From NCBI RefSeq assembly GCF_002994635.1, contig NZ_PVNL01000101.1, positions 1-64,000 on the forward strand: 64,000 bases of DNA. Reading direction: 5' to 3'. Every line of letters starts with the position of its first letter. Within the stretch, counting starts at the first letter, position 1. Below the pieces are notes generated by a model that was given only the letters and a program-made list of their open reading frames with translations, made no database searches and was not told the DNA's origin. The position numbers and the translations under genes were made by a program. The stretch comes from Enhygromyxa salina. GTDB lineage: Bacteria; Myxococcota_A; Polyangia; Nannocystales; Nannocystaceae. Positions 13,983-24,685 of this stretch are shown in pieces.

Positions 13983-14504
13983 TCAGCTCTGCGCGTCGAT
14001 GTCGGGCCAGACCTCGGCGCGGGCCGAAGGCTTGAGCCCCAGCGCCTCGAGGATCTTGCGCTTGGTGTCCATGCGACAGGGACAACCCGCCTCGACGCGA
14101 TCGATCGTCAGCGGTGAGACGCCAGCTCGACGGGCGAGCTCGGCCTTGCTCATCATCGCTTCCTGGCGAAGCTTGCGTACGTTGTTCGGCTCGATGCCCG
14201 AGCGTGAGCGCGCACGCGACTTCTTGCTGGCGCGCTCCGGCTTGGCGACCGGTGCCGGCTCGCGGACAATCTCGGGCGCCGACTCCAGCTTCACACCCGA
14301 CGTCCCCGACTTCGGCTTCTTTGGCTCCGGGGGAGTCGACGCCGAGGGCTCGCGCTCGGTCGCGCTCGCCTCGGTCTCGATCTCCGACACCGCAGACTGG
14401 CGCTGGAACTCCTGTGTGTCGTCCATTTGGGAGTCCGGCGAGTCCTGTGAGTCGCTGCCCATGAGGGTGCGAGCCTTGGGCTCGGGTTTTGCTGGCGACT
14501 TCAT
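13983..14504 (-). CDS. XRE-type helix-turn-helix regulator upstream of pilM
   Basis: This 173-residue protein has a long, charged, disordered N-terminus and a C-terminal XRE-type helix-turn-helix (about 108-155: RKLRQEAMMSKAELARRAGVSP...IDRVEAG). It then carries a Cys-Pro-Cys element (GCPCRMDTKRKILEALGL). The domain order is reversed relative to most XRE regulators, which have the HTH first. It is encoded 202 bp upstream of pilM on the same strand, so it is a candidate regulator of the pil operon; that role is inferred from position. Confidence 0.8.
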   Translation of the reverse strand: MKSPAKPEPKARTLMGSDSQDSPDSQMDDTQEFQRQSAVSEIETEASATEREPSASTPPEPKKPKSGTSGVKLESAPEIVREPAPVAKPERASKKSRARSRSGIEPNNVRKLRQEAMMSKAELARRAGVSPLTIDRVEAGCPCRMDTKRKILEALGLKPSARAEVWPDIDAQS

Positions 14505-14873
14505 CGGGACCGCAGGGCTGTGGCGCGAGGGTTGGGCCCAGACCGGCCTCAGCGCGCTCGTGCCCGAACATTGTCGGGGTCCAGGGCGTGGGAGTCAACG
14601 TCCACGTGCTGCCCAAATGATGCCTAATTGAGTGCAAGTGATAGGGATTTGATGTGTCTTTTAAGCAGTCAGCCGCACGACCCGTCGCCGGATTGTTCTC
14701 GTCGTGGCGACGCACGGCGAATGAGTTTACTGACACGTTCACGAGGCTGGCTCAGCGGGGGAGACCCTGCGTCAGTTAGCTTCCCACGCAGAGCGGGTCC
14801 CCTCAAAAAAACCCCGCGAATACCGACCTATAACTGGTTTTTTGAGCAGGTTCGCGGTGGGTAACATGCTCTG
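14505..14873. other. Intergenic region between divergent regulators
   Basis: The 369-bp gap between the XRE gene and the NtrC-type gene has no supported gene. It contains AT-rich stretches (near 14630-14650 and 14805-14845) and a GC hairpin around an A-run near 14790-14815. A TAACAT box at 14862-14867 lies 6 nt before the GTG start at 14874 and could be a -10 element for a leaderless transcript. Confidence 0.5.
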
Positions 14874-16312
<1,439 letters not shown>

Positions 16313-16316
<4 letters not shown>

Positions 16317-17854
16317 GGAAATTTGCCCTGGGCGACCTCGAGCTGGGCCTTGGCGATGAAGTAGGCGGCGAGCGCCTCGACCTGCTCGCGCGCGGCCGTG
16401 GCCGCGGCCAGCTCGCGCAGGTTGACGAGCAGGAGGTCGCCCGCGCCGAGGCTGAACCGGCGCAGCTCGGCGCTCGCCAGGGTCTGGGCCAGCTCGACTT
16501 GCTCGTCGGCGAGCTGGGCTTGTTGGTAGGCGGCGGCCACGGCGGAGTGCGCGTCGCGGACATCCACGGCGACCTGATCCCGGGCGAAGCGGAGCTCCGC
16601 GTCGATCCCTCCGAGCTCGGCCCGCGCAGCCTGAAGCTTGCCCCGGGCCCCGCGAAGCGGAATGGGGATCTGGATCTCGATCATCGCGGCGAGCTCGACG
16701 GGCAGCTGCTCGGGGGCGCCCGGCCCGATGTCCTTGGCCGCCCACGCCGACAGATCGATCTCGGGGCTGCGCAGGTTCTTGGCCAGGCGGACCTCGACCT
16801 CGGCTTGCTCGCGCGCAGCGTGAACCGCCGCCAGATCCGGGCGCCGATCCAGCGCGGCCTGGATCTCGGCGTCGATGTCGACGAGCTGCGGCGGGACGAC
16901 CGGGGGAAACGCGAGCGGCAGCCGCTCGGCCCCGGCCAGCTGCGGCTCGCCGCCCACGTCGCGCAGGAACAGCGACAGCTCGAGGGTCGCGGCCTGAAAC
17001 TTGCGCTCGGCCCCGACGACCCGGGCCTCGCGGGCCAGGATCACCCGGCGGTTGTCGGTTGCGACGATCGCTTCGATGTCGCCGAGCTCGACCTGGCGGC
17101 GCAGCCCAACGTCGCGCGACAACGCGATCTCCAGCAGCGAGCGCTCGATCTCGAGGGCGAGCCCGGCGGCCACCCAAGTCCAGTACGCCTGGGCCGCCTT
17201 GGCCCCGAGCTCGAGCTGCTTGGCGTCGCGCTCGAGCTCGGCGCGCTGCTGTCCGATCCGCGCCTGCTCGATGTCGGCGCGGGTGCGATCGATCGGGCCG
17301 CCCTGCCACACGGGCACGCTGACCCCAGCGCGCAGCTCTCCGCCGTCGGCGGTCGGCAGCTTGGCGTCGTAGACCGCGAACTCGCCCAGCCCGACTCGCC
17401 AGCCCGCCCACACACCCAGACCCCACAGCGGCGTCGGCTGCTCGACCCGGACGTCGACGATCCCATGCCGGTAGTAGCCGAGCGGCTGGATCAGCCCGCG
17501 CATCGCAACCTTGGTGTCAAAGCCTCCGCGCGCGGCGAGCAGCTTGCCGTCGGCGACGGCGATCTTGGCCTGCGCGGCGACCAGCCGGGGATCCGCCCCG
17601 CCGAGCGAGCTCAGGACCTCGCCCAAAGTCAGGATGTCTGCGCGGGGCTGCGCGGCGCTCAGATCGTTGAGCCCCGAGCTCTCGGCGACGGGCCCGAGCT
17701 CGGCCTCGGCGGGATCGCTGCGGCGAAAGTCGTCAGCGGGACGAGCCGGGGCCGGCTTGGGTGGTGCAGTCGCCAGCGCCTCGCCGGGCGCGAAGCCGAT
17801 CGCCAGACCGACCGCCGCCGACGCTGCCAGGCGCCCCCACGCTCGGCGAGTCAT
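16313..17854 (-). CDS. TolC-family outer-membrane efflux protein
   Basis: This 513-residue protein has a signal peptide (ASAAVGLAIGFAPGEALA) and two related helical halves typical of the TolC/OEP family, rich in Ala/Glu/Arg heptads with short beta strands. The N-terminal half includes PTPLWGLGVWAGWRVGLGEF and the C-terminal half AMIEIQIPIPLRGARGKLQ. It would form the trimeric outer-membrane duct for the HlyD/ABC pair encoded just upstream. ATG 17854 overlaps the HlyD stop (ATGA at 17851-17854). It is the last gene of the three-gene operon and converges with the NtrC-type gene. Confidence 0.9.
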
Positions 17855-19185
17855 GTCCCCTCCTTGCCTGCGCCATCCATGGCGAGCGGCTCCACCACCG
17901 GTGGAAACCCGTTGAACTGGCGCCACAGCTCGAACCCCAGCCGCACGGTATCGAGGAGGATCCACCCGTTGACGCGGACGCCCTGGCGCAGCCAGTGAGC
18001 GTCGGGCCACGGCTCATCGCCGCCCGCGGGCGAGACGACCACGCGAAACCGACCGTGCTCGTCGGCGGTCGCGTCGACGAATTCGACGACGCCAGGGAAG
18101 GTCCCGACCGCGGCCGACGGCCACCCGACGAACTGGACCGCCGGCCAGCCCTGAAACTGCAGACGAACGTGGCGACCCGGCGTGATCAGCGGGCCGTCCT
18201 TGCCGTCGACCCACAGCTCGACCGCGCTCGCGGTCAGCTCCGGGACGAACACCGCCACGGGATCGCCAGGTTTGAGCATCTGCGCGTCCTGTTTGGCGAT
18301 GATGCGCAGGATCGTCCCGTCACGCGGCGCCTCGATCGACATCCGCTGCTGGCGGGCCTGGCGAGAGTCGATCTTCTGGACCTCGGCCGTGGCCTTGGCG
18401 AGCTCGGACTCGGCCTTGCGCAGCGAGGCCCGGGCCTCCTCGATCGACGCGCTGGCGTCGGCTCCGACGTGCTCACGATCCGCCCCGAGCGCCCCGACCT
18501 CGCGCTTGGCCGCGGTCAGGCTCGCGCGGGCGCGGCCGTGCTCGGCCTGCTTGGTCTCGAATTCCATCTGCGCCAGCTCGACCTGGCGTTTGGAGGTCAG
18601 CCCCTCATCAAATAGCGCGCGCTGGCGCTCGAGGTTGAGGCTGGCGGTTCGCTCCGCGGCCGCGGCCGCGCTGACGGCTTGCTCGGCCGCGTCGAACCGG
18701 TTGCGGGACATGTCGACGCGCAGCTCGGCGGACATCCCCTTGGCCTCGCGCGCGAGCTGAAGCGCCGCGATCTTGGCCTCGGCGACCTCGACGGCCCCCT
18801 CGGCCGCGATCGCCTGGGCCAGCACCGCGTTTCGCTCGCGCTCGATCCTGGCCAGGATCTCCGGATCGTTGTCGGAGATCTCGGCGATGACATCTCCGGC
18901 GCGCACGCGCTCCCCCTCCTGCACGTGCCAGGTGCTGACCCGCCCTTCGATCGGGGCCTCGATCACCTGCTGCCGCTCGAGCGGTGCGTAGGCGATCACC
19001 CTTCCCTGCCCCGCGACGCTCTGGCGCCACGGCGCGAACACCAGCGCGAGCACCACCAGCGCAAACCCGACGCCGAGGATCCGCGCGAACACCCGGGCCG
19101 CGCGGGGCGAGCGGCTCGCTAGCAAGCTCGGCCGCGCGTGGTCGAGCGGCGAACCAAAGGCGTAGTGGTCGATGTCGGCGTTCAT
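17851..19185 (-). CDS. HlyD-family periplasmic adaptor
   Basis: This 444-residue membrane fusion protein has an N-terminal cytosolic segment, one membrane helix (about 33-50, ILGVGFALVVLALVF), a first half of a biotinyl-lipoyl domain (IEAPIEGRVSTWHVQEGERV), a long coiled-coil hairpin (about 100-270), the second lipoyl half (IEAPRDGTILRIIAKQDAQM) and a beta-barrel domain. It connects an inner-membrane transporter to TolC in type I secretion-like systems. It overlaps both neighbours by 4 bp (ATGA junctions), so the three products are probably made in fixed ratio. Confidence 0.92.
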   Translation of the reverse strand: MNADIDHYAFGSPLDHARPSLLASRSPRAARVFARILGVGFALVVLALVFAPWRQSVAGQGRVIAYAPLERQQVIEAPIEGRVSTWHVQEGERVRAGDVIAEISDNDPEILARIERERNAVLAQAIAAEGAVEVAEAKIAALQLAREAKGMSAELRVDMSRNRFDAAEQAVSAAAAAERTASLNLERQRALFDEGLTSKRQVELAQMEFETKQAEHGRARASLTAAKREVGALGADREHVGADASASIEEARASLRKAESELAKATAEVQKIDSRQARQQRMSIEAPRDGTILRIIAKQDAQMLKPGDPVAVFVPELTASAVELWVDGKDGPLITPGRHVRLQFQGWPAVQFVGWPSAAVGTFPGVVEFVDATADEHGRFRVVVSPAGGDEPWPDAHWLRQGVRVNGWILLDTVRLGFELWRQFNGFPPVVEPLAMDGAGKEGT

Positions 19186-21308
19186 GGTTGGCTTCGCTCC
19201 AGCAGCGCAGGATCTTCGGTGATCACCAGCAGGGTCCACGGCGCGTCCGCGCCGAACAGGTGGTCCAGGAGCCGCGCGCGGCTGTCGGCGTCGAGCCCCA
19301 GACCATCGAGGCTGCCGTCGAGCACCAGCAGGCGCGGGCGTCGAAGCAGGGCCTGCGCCACCATCAGACGCCGGGCCTCGAGCTCGCGCAGCGGCCAGCC
19401 GTTGGGCATCAGCGAGGTCCGCAAGCCGTGGGGCAGCGCGTGAATTCGGTCGCTGAGACCGACGATCTCCAGCACCCGTCGGACGGTCGCGGGCTCGCTG
19501 GGGCTCAGCTGCGGATCCAGGTTGTCGTGCACCGATCCGGCGACCAGATCAATCCCACGGACCAGCACCACGGCGGCGCGGAGCGCCTCGAGATCGAGCT
19601 CCCGGACCGGACTGGCGTCAATCCGAACGTCGACCGTGGATGGATCGCCCAGTCCGAGCAACGCGTCGCAGAGATCGGAGCGGGCTGCCGTCCTTCCAAC
19701 CAGCACGCGCTTGTCCCCGGGCGCGAGGGCGAGCGGCTCCACCCCACCCGCGGCCGTCGGCTCACGAACCTCGACCGCGAGCGGACCCGCGCCGCGCAGC
19801 AGCTCACCACCGCTGCGCTCGAGCGGCATGTCGACGACCTTGCCGAGCTTGGCCGCCGCGGCCGTCGCGTCGTAGAAGCTCTCGAGCTGCTTGCCCAGCT
19901 TGCCCAGCCCGGCCCCGATCGCGGTGACGACCAGCTCCGCCGCGACCAGCTGGCCAAGCGTGAGCTGGCGGCGAATCACCAGCCATCCGCCGATCCCCAG
20001 CAACGCGGTGCTCGCCAGGACCTGAAGCCCGACGCCGCCGCTGAGCTGACGGAGCAAGCGTGTGAAGTGCTCACCTCGCGCCACCAGCCACTCGCGGATC
20101 AGCAGCTCGGCCCGGGCGTCCGCGAACGAGCGCGAGCGCGAGTCGACGAAGCGCAGCGGGGTCGCGGCGAGGTCTTCGATCCAGGCCGCGACCGCGTACT
20201 TGCGGTTCGACTCGGCCAGGCTGCTGGCCACGGCGCCCCGTCCGGCGACGAACACCACGAGCACGACCGCGACCAGCAGCGCGAGGTCGAAGGCCAGCAA
20301 CATCGGGTGGTAGAACCCGAGCAGGATCATGCCCACGAGCATCTGCAGGCCCAGCGACAAGCCGTCGACCAGCAGAGTCGCGCCGGCTTTTTGCAGGTTC
20401 ACGACGTCGAAGAAGCGGTTCGCCAGCTCGGGCAGGTGAACCGTGCGGCGGGCCTCGAACGACATCCGCGGGAACCGACGAGCGAAGTCCGCGGCGGTTC
20501 GCACGAACAACCTGCGCTGCAGCGCCTCGACGACCATCGCCTGGAGGATCCGCAGGACCGCCACGAACCCGAGCACGACCGCGAGCATGGCGCTCAAGAC
20601 CACCAGGGGCTGGAGCACCGAGCCAAACGCCACGGTGCTGACCAACGCCTGCACGGCGATCGGGACCGCGAGGCTCGAGGCGCCGATCGCCATCGAGTAG
20701 ACGAGCGCGACGCCCAGGTCCCCGCGCTCGATCCGGGCGAGCGCAAACAGCCGTCGAATCGCCGCGAACCGGCCCGCGGTGCCGGGCAGCGAAGCGGCCT
20801 CGAGCGGCGCGAGCGGCAGCAGCGGCTCACCGCGAAACCACCGGGGCGACTCGACACCGGCGGTCTCGAGCTCGAGCTGCAGCCACTGCGCCAGCCTTCG
20901 CGCGCTCGAGCGCCGCCGCTGCTGGCCGCCGAGCTCGTCGATCACCGCAAATTCGACGCCCCGCCCACGACGGCCGAGCACCGCCAGCCAGCGCCCGCCT
21001 TCGCCCGCTCGAGCTGCGGGCAGCCAGGTCAGGGCCGGGCCACTGAGTGCCAGCAGCTCCGCCGGGTCGCAGGGCCAGCGCAGGTGGACGCTGCCCAGGC
21101 GGAGCCCGGCCCGCCGACCCGCGAGCCCCAGGCTTCGCAGCCGATCGTCACCCCCGAGCGCGAGCCCGTCGGTCGCGGCCTCCCAGGCGACCCGCGGCGC
21201 GAGCGTGACCCCAGCCGAGTCGGCGACCAGCTCGAGCACCTGGGTCAGCGCCTGCACGGGCGATACCCCCGCGTCTTCGAGCGTATCAGCTTCGGTCACT
21301 GGCAGCAT
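19182..21308 (-). CDS. ABC exporter-fold protein with degenerate (pseudo) ATPase domain
   Basis: This 708-residue protein has the order of a peptide/type I secretion ABC exporter: an N-terminal domain of about 170 residues reminiscent of a catalytically dead C39-like domain, a six-helix membrane domain (about 195-480) and a C-terminal nucleotide-binding fold (about 500-708). The fold is recognisable, but its motifs are lost. The Walker A position reads GRTAARS (538-544) without GK, the Q-loop region lacks Gln, the LSGGQ region reads PLRELEARR, Walker B is LLVLDG (no catalytic Glu, Gly665), and the H-switch reads ITED (696-699). It heads the operon with HlyD and TolC. It may be a scaffold or gating partner, or may depend on an ATPase encoded elsewhere. 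Confidence 0.85.
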   Translation of the reverse strand: MLPVTEADTLEDAGVSPVQALTQVLELVADSAGVTLAPRVAWEAATDGLALGGDDRLRSLGLAGRRAGLRLGSVHLRWPCDPAELLALSGPALTWLPAARAGEGGRWLAVLGRRGRGVEFAVIDELGGQQRRRSSARRLAQWLQLELETAGVESPRWFRGEPLLPLAPLEAASLPGTAGRFAAIRRLFALARIERGDLGVALVYSMAIGASSLAVPIAVQALVSTVAFGSVLQPLVVLSAMLAVVLGFVAVLRILQAMVVEALQRRLFVRTAADFARRFPRMSFEARRTVHLPELANRFFDVVNLQKAGATLLVDGLSLGLQMLVGMILLGFYHPMLLAFDLALLVAVVLVVFVAGRGAVASSLAESNRKYAVAAWIEDLAATPLRFVDSRSRSFADARAELLIREWLVARGEHFTRLLRQLSGGVGLQVLASTALLGIGGWLVIRRQLTLGQLVAAELVVTAIGAGLGKLGKQLESFYDATAAAAKLGKVVDMPLERSGGELLRGAGPLAVEVREPTAAGGVEPLALAPGDKRVLVGRTAARSDLCDALLGLGDPSTVDVRIDASPVRELDLEALRAAVVLVRGIDLVAGSVHDNLDPQLSPSEPATVRRVLEIVGLSDRIHALPHGLRTSLMPNGWPLRELEARRLMVAQALLRRPRLLVLDGSLDGLGLDADSRARLLDHLFGADAPWTLLVITEDPALLERSQP

Positions 21309-21337
21309 TGCGAACTCGCGGATGATCTAGCCTCGAA

Positions 21338-21393
21338 CTGACTTTCAGCAAATAGAAAATAGAATACAATCACTTAGTTTTTCTGAAAGTCAG
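21338..21393. promoter_or_regulatory. Paired palindromic operator between pseudo-ABC operon and nhaR-like gene
   Basis: CTGACTTTCAG (21338-21348) and its exact reverse complement CTGAAAGTCAG (21383-21393) face each other across a 34-bp AT-rich spacer. Each 11-mer is itself an inverted repeat (CTGA-N3-TCAG), so the site is a palindrome pair about 45 bp centre to centre. It lies in the 104-bp gap between the divergent starts at 21308 and 21413, where a LysR-type regulator would bind to control its own gene and the target operon. Confidence 0.7.
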
Positions 21394-21412
21394 CCGAGCG
21401 CCCAGCATCGCC

Positions 21413-22312
21413 ATGCAGTGGATCAACTACCACCACCTGCTCTACTTTTGGACCGTCGCCAAGGAAGGCAACATCGCTGACGCGGCCAAGCGCCTGCGGG
21501 TGTCGCAGCCGACGATCAGCACCCAGATCCGCACGCTCGAGCAGGCCCTCGGCGTCGAGCTGTTCGATCGCTCGGGTCGGCGGCTGGTCCTGTCGGAGCT
21601 GGGTCAGGTCGCGTTCCGCTACGCCGAAGACATCTTCAGCCTCGGCCGCGAGATGGTCGACGTGCTCCACGAGCGCCCCACCGGTCGGCCCCTGCAGATG
21701 GTCGTTGGGATCACCTACGTGATCCCCAAGCTGATCGCCTACCGGCTGCTCATGCCTGCGCTCGGGCTGTCCGAGCAGCTCCACGTGGTCTGCCGCGAGG
21801 ACCGCTTCGATCGCCTGCTCGGTCAGCTCGCCCGCCACGAGCTCGACCTCGTGCTGTCCGACGTGCCGATCGGACCCGACATCTCGGTCAAGGCCTTCAA
21901 TCACCTGCTCGGCTCGAGCGGCGTGACCTTCTTTGCCGAGCCCGCGCTCGCGTCCAAATACAAGCGCGGGTTCCCCAAGTCGCTGGACGGCGCGCCGTTC
22001 CTGTTGCCGATGACCGGCAGCGCGGTCCGCCGCGAGCTCGATCGCTGGTTTGACGAGCACGATCTGCGCCCGGAGATCGTCGGACAGTTCGACGACAGCG
22101 CGCTGCTCAAGGTGTTTGGCCAGCGCGGCGTCGGGGTGTTCGCCGGACCCACCGCGATCGAGACCGAGATCAAGCAGGACTACGGCGTCCGGGTCATCGG
22201 GCGAACCGACACGATCCAGGAGCGGTTCTACGCGATCACCGTCGAGCGCCGGCTCGAGCACCCCGGCGTGGTCGCCGTGTCCGAGTCGGCCAAGCGCACC
22301 CTGTTCGGATAA
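21413..22312 (+). CDS. nhaR: NhaR-like LysR-family transcriptional regulator
   Basis: This 299-residue regulator has an N-terminal winged HTH (1-65) beginning MQWINYHHLLYFWTVAKEGN, then AAKRLRVSQPTISTQIRTLE. This opening, with the INYxHLxYFW signature, resembles NhaR rather than generic LysR proteins. The C-terminal half is a two-lobed effector domain with LDLVLSDVPIG and FDDSALLKVFG, also NhaR-like. In enterobacteria NhaR responds to Na+ and activates nhaA; no antiporter is seen here. Instead the gene is divergent from the pseudo-ABC exporter operon across a palindromic site pair, so that operon is the likely target. Confidence 0.88.
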   Translation: MQWINYHHLLYFWTVAKEGNIADAAKRLRVSQPTISTQIRTLEQALGVELFDRSGRRLVLSELGQVAFRYAEDIFSLGREMVDVLHERPTGRPLQMVVGITYVIPKLIAYRLLMPALGLSEQLHVVCREDRFDRLLGQLARHELDLVLSDVPIGPDISVKAFNHLLGSSGVTFFAEPALASKYKRGFPKSLDGAPFLLPMTGSAVRRELDRWFDEHDLRPEIVGQFDDSALLKVFGQRGVGVFAGPTAIETEIKQDYGVRVIGRTDTIQERFYAITVERRLEHPGVVAVSESAKRTLFG

Positions 22313-22372
22313 TTGCGTCTACTAGATTTCTCCGCACGTCGTGCACCCCATGGACACGGGAAAGCGAGCCAG

Positions 22373-22400
22373 AGCCCCCTTTCAGGGGGCCACACATGCG
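22373..22400. repeat. Hairpin-bearing interspersed repeat, copy 1
   Basis: GCCCCC-TTTCA-GGGGGC at 22374-22390 is followed by CACACATGCG. The same block, with one change in the loop, recurs at 24531-24558 on the far side of the histidine kinase gene. Downstream similarity to that second locus continues loosely (CGAACAAACAG against CGCAAACAG). Confidence 0.75.
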
Positions 22401-22495
22401 CCTGCGAACAAACAGCCCCGAGGAGCGAAGCGACCAGACGCGCCAGCGGCTGCAGTCGGCGAAGGGCCAAGGTGTCTGTGGGGGTCTAAAACCAG

Positions 22496-24265
22496 CTAGT
22501 CGACCAGCGGCAACAGCACGAAGAACTGGCTGCCCTCGCCGACCTCGCTGGTGAGCTTGACCGTGCCCTCGCACCGCCGCGCGATGCTGTACACCGTTGC
22601 GAGCCCGAGCCCGGTGCCCTCTCCGGCGGGCTTGGTCGTGAAGAAGGGCTCGAACACCCGGGCCTGGATCTCGGGCGGCATCCCGACGCCGTCGTCCTCG
22701 ACCGACAAGCTGGCGTAGCGACCAGCTGGCACCGACTCCGGCAGATCGCTGACGTCCTCGCTGAATTCGACGACCTCGACCTCGACCTCCACGCGGCCGT
22801 CGTGACGGACCGCGTCGCGGGCGTTGACGACGAGGTTGGTCAGCAGCTGCTGGATCAGCCCCTCGGTCGCGTTGACGATCACCGGCTCGTCGGGGAGGTT
22901 GACGACCAGCTTGACCCCGCGCCCGAGCGAGCGCCGAAGCATGCGACCGAGCTTGCGAACGGCCACGCACAGATCGATGTTGTGCAGGGCCAGCGGCTGC
23001 TGACGCGAGAACGCGCGCAGCTGCTCGGTCAGCTCGCCCGCGCGCTTGCTGGCGCCGATGATGTCCTGCGCCGAAGACCGCAGCGTGGCGTCCTCGAGCC
23101 GCATCTCGAGCAGCTCGGCGCTGCCGCTGATCGCCATCAGCAGATTGTTGAAGTCATGCGCGACGCCCCCCGCGAGGCGCCCGAGCGCGTCCATCTTCTG
23201 GCTGTAGAGCAGCTGCTCTTGCAGGAGTTGCTCACGGGCCTGGGCAGCGAGCCGCGCGCGGTTGTGCAGGCCCAGCGCGAGCTGGTCGGCGATCTCCCCG
23301 GCGAACTCGATCTCGTGACGCTGCCAGATCCGCGGCTCGCCGACCTGCTCGAGGCAGATGATCCCGACGACCTCGCCGCCAACGCGGATCGCCGCGTCGA
23401 GCAGCCCCACGATCTGGTTGGGCAGCAGGTAGGTCTCGGTGAATTCGAGCGTGTGCGGATCCCGGACGGCGTCATGCGCGACCACGGTCCGGCCGCTGTT
23501 CAGCGCCGCGAAGTAGTTCGGGAAGTCAGCCGCCGTGATCGTGGCTCCGCACTCGTGGGTCTCGGGCGTGCGCAGGTACAGATCGACCAGCTCGAGCTTC
23601 GTGCGGCGCTCGTCGAACATCCACACGCCGGCGCGCTCGACCAACGCCGCCTCGGTCACGAGCTCGTTGGTCAGGGCCACGAGCGCTTCGAAGCGGCCCT
23701 CGGCCACCGCCGGGTTGGTCGCCAGCGTCACCAGTGCTCGCTGGTGCCGCTCGAACGCCCCGAGCCGCTCGGCCTCGGCGAGCTGAAGCAGCCGGTGCTC
23801 CGTGACCTCGAAGATGAAGCCCTCGAGCCCGACCGGCACGCCCTGGTCATCGCGCACCACCCAGGCCTTGTGCTGGACCCACCGCTCGCTGCCGTCGGCG
23901 GTGATCAGCCGGTACTCGAGTTGATCGGGCTGCGCCGTCCCACTCTCGAGCATCGAGCCGAGCAGCTCGATCAGCGGCTCCCGATCTTCGGGATGGACCA
24001 CGCTCGCCCAGCTGCGCACCGCGTTGTCGATGAAGTCGCCCGCGGGATAGCCAAGTAGGTCGGACACGCCGTGGGTCAGCGCGTGCATCGTGAGCTGCGG
24101 ATCGGCCGAGCACCGGTACACGACGCCCGGCATTCGGCGGATGATCCACTCGAAGCTCTGCTCACGCCCGACGACCAAACTGGTCACCGGCGCGTCGTCG
24201 AGAGTTTGGTTCGCGTTCACGATTGCCGACCCAGTGTCTCGCTGTTCGCGCTCTTCAGCAATCAC
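22496..24265 (-). CDS. PAS-GAF sensor histidine kinase
   Basis: This soluble 589-residue kinase has a PAS domain (about 36-160, with VVHPEDRE and YRLITADGSERWVQ), a GAF domain (about 175-335), and a HisKA-type dimerisation helix with GGVAHDFNNLL carrying the phosphorylated His370. A HATPase domain follows, with the N box (LTNLVVNARDAV), the G1 box (VEDDGVGMP) and GTGLGLATV. There is no receiver domain or membrane helix, so it senses an intracellular signal and probably phosphorylates a separate regulator. The HDFNN form is common in orphan kinases that pair with NtrC-like proteins. The start is GTG; it is flanked on both sides by the hairpin repeats. Confidence 0.92.
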   Translation of the reverse strand: MIAEEREQRDTGSAIVNANQTLDDAPVTSLVVGREQSFEWIIRRMPGVVYRCSADPQLTMHALTHGVSDLLGYPAGDFIDNAVRSWASVVHPEDREPLIELLGSMLESGTAQPDQLEYRLITADGSERWVQHKAWVVRDDQGVPVGLEGFIFEVTEHRLLQLAEAERLGAFERHQRALVTLATNPAVAEGRFEALVALTNELVTEAALVERAGVWMFDERRTKLELVDLYLRTPETHECGATITAADFPNYFAALNSGRTVVAHDAVRDPHTLEFTETYLLPNQIVGLLDAAIRVGGEVVGIICLEQVGEPRIWQRHEIEFAGEIADQLALGLHNRARLAAQAREQLLQEQLLYSQKMDALGRLAGGVAHDFNNLLMAISGSAELLEMRLEDATLRSSAQDIIGASKRAGELTEQLRAFSRQQPLALHNIDLCVAVRKLGRMLRRSLGRGVKLVVNLPDEPVIVNATEGLIQQLLTNLVVNARDAVRHDGRVEVEVEVVEFSEDVSDLPESVPAGRYASLSVEDDGVGMPPEIQARVFEPFFTTKPAGEGTGLGLATVYSIARRCEGTVKLTSEVGEGSQFFVLLPLVD

Positions 24266-24416
24266 CGCATATCTAGCGCAAACGCACTTGGACGCTCAAA
24301 AACGAGCTTTTTTGCCTCGCCCCAGGCACCACGTGCACAAATTGCCGCCGCCCCCTACGTGATCGACGACATTTATTTTTGCCGGTCGACGACAACTAGA
24401 ACTGCCGGTGCAGGCC
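24266..24416. other. Intergenic region upstream of the histidine kinase
   Basis: This 151-bp stretch lies between the kinase start and the repeat cluster. It contains no gene and is AT-richer near 24297-24312 and 24370-24380. It should hold the kinase promoter, but I cannot assign one. Confidence 0.4.
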
Positions 24417-24685
24417 AGCCCGATGGGAGCGAGCGAAGCGAGTGACCGCGAAGTGCGAAGCCCCTGTGGGGGTCATATCGAGCGAAGCGAGTGACCCCGA
24501 AGTGCCAAGTCGCCTGTGGGGGACACAACAAGCCCCCTTCCAGGGGGCCACACATGCGGTCGCAAACAGCCAGCCCGATGAGAGCGAGCGAAGCGAGTGA
24601 CCGCGAAGTGCGAAGCCCCCTGTGGGGGTCATATCGAGCGAAGCGAGTGACCGCGAAGTGCGAAGCCCCCTGTGGGGGTCATAAT
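24417..24685. repeat. Cluster of about 49-50 bp repeats with GC hairpins
   Basis: Four copies of a unit starting GAGCGAAGCGAGTGACCGCG and ending in a CCCCC-TGT-GGGGG-type hairpin occur at 24431, 24480, 24586 and 24636. They form two tandem pairs offset by 155 bp. Each pair is preceded by AGCCCGATG(G/A)GAGC. Between the pairs lies GCCCCC-TTCCA-GGGGGC followed by CACACATGCG (24531-24558), which matches copy 1 near 22373. Copies C and D are nearly identical and copy B is more diverged. The cluster lies just downstream of the gene 24685-25008 on the minus strand. Confidence 0.88.

Noticed and set aside
24373-24632. Short frames repeating FALRGHSLRSL-type peptides
   Set aside because: They arise from translation of the 49-50 bp DNA repeat and have no ribosome binding site, so they are an artefact of the repeat.
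24431-24685. Possible CRISPR array
   Set aside because: Units are nearly contiguous (49-50 bp) without unique spacers of constant length, and no cas genes are nearby.
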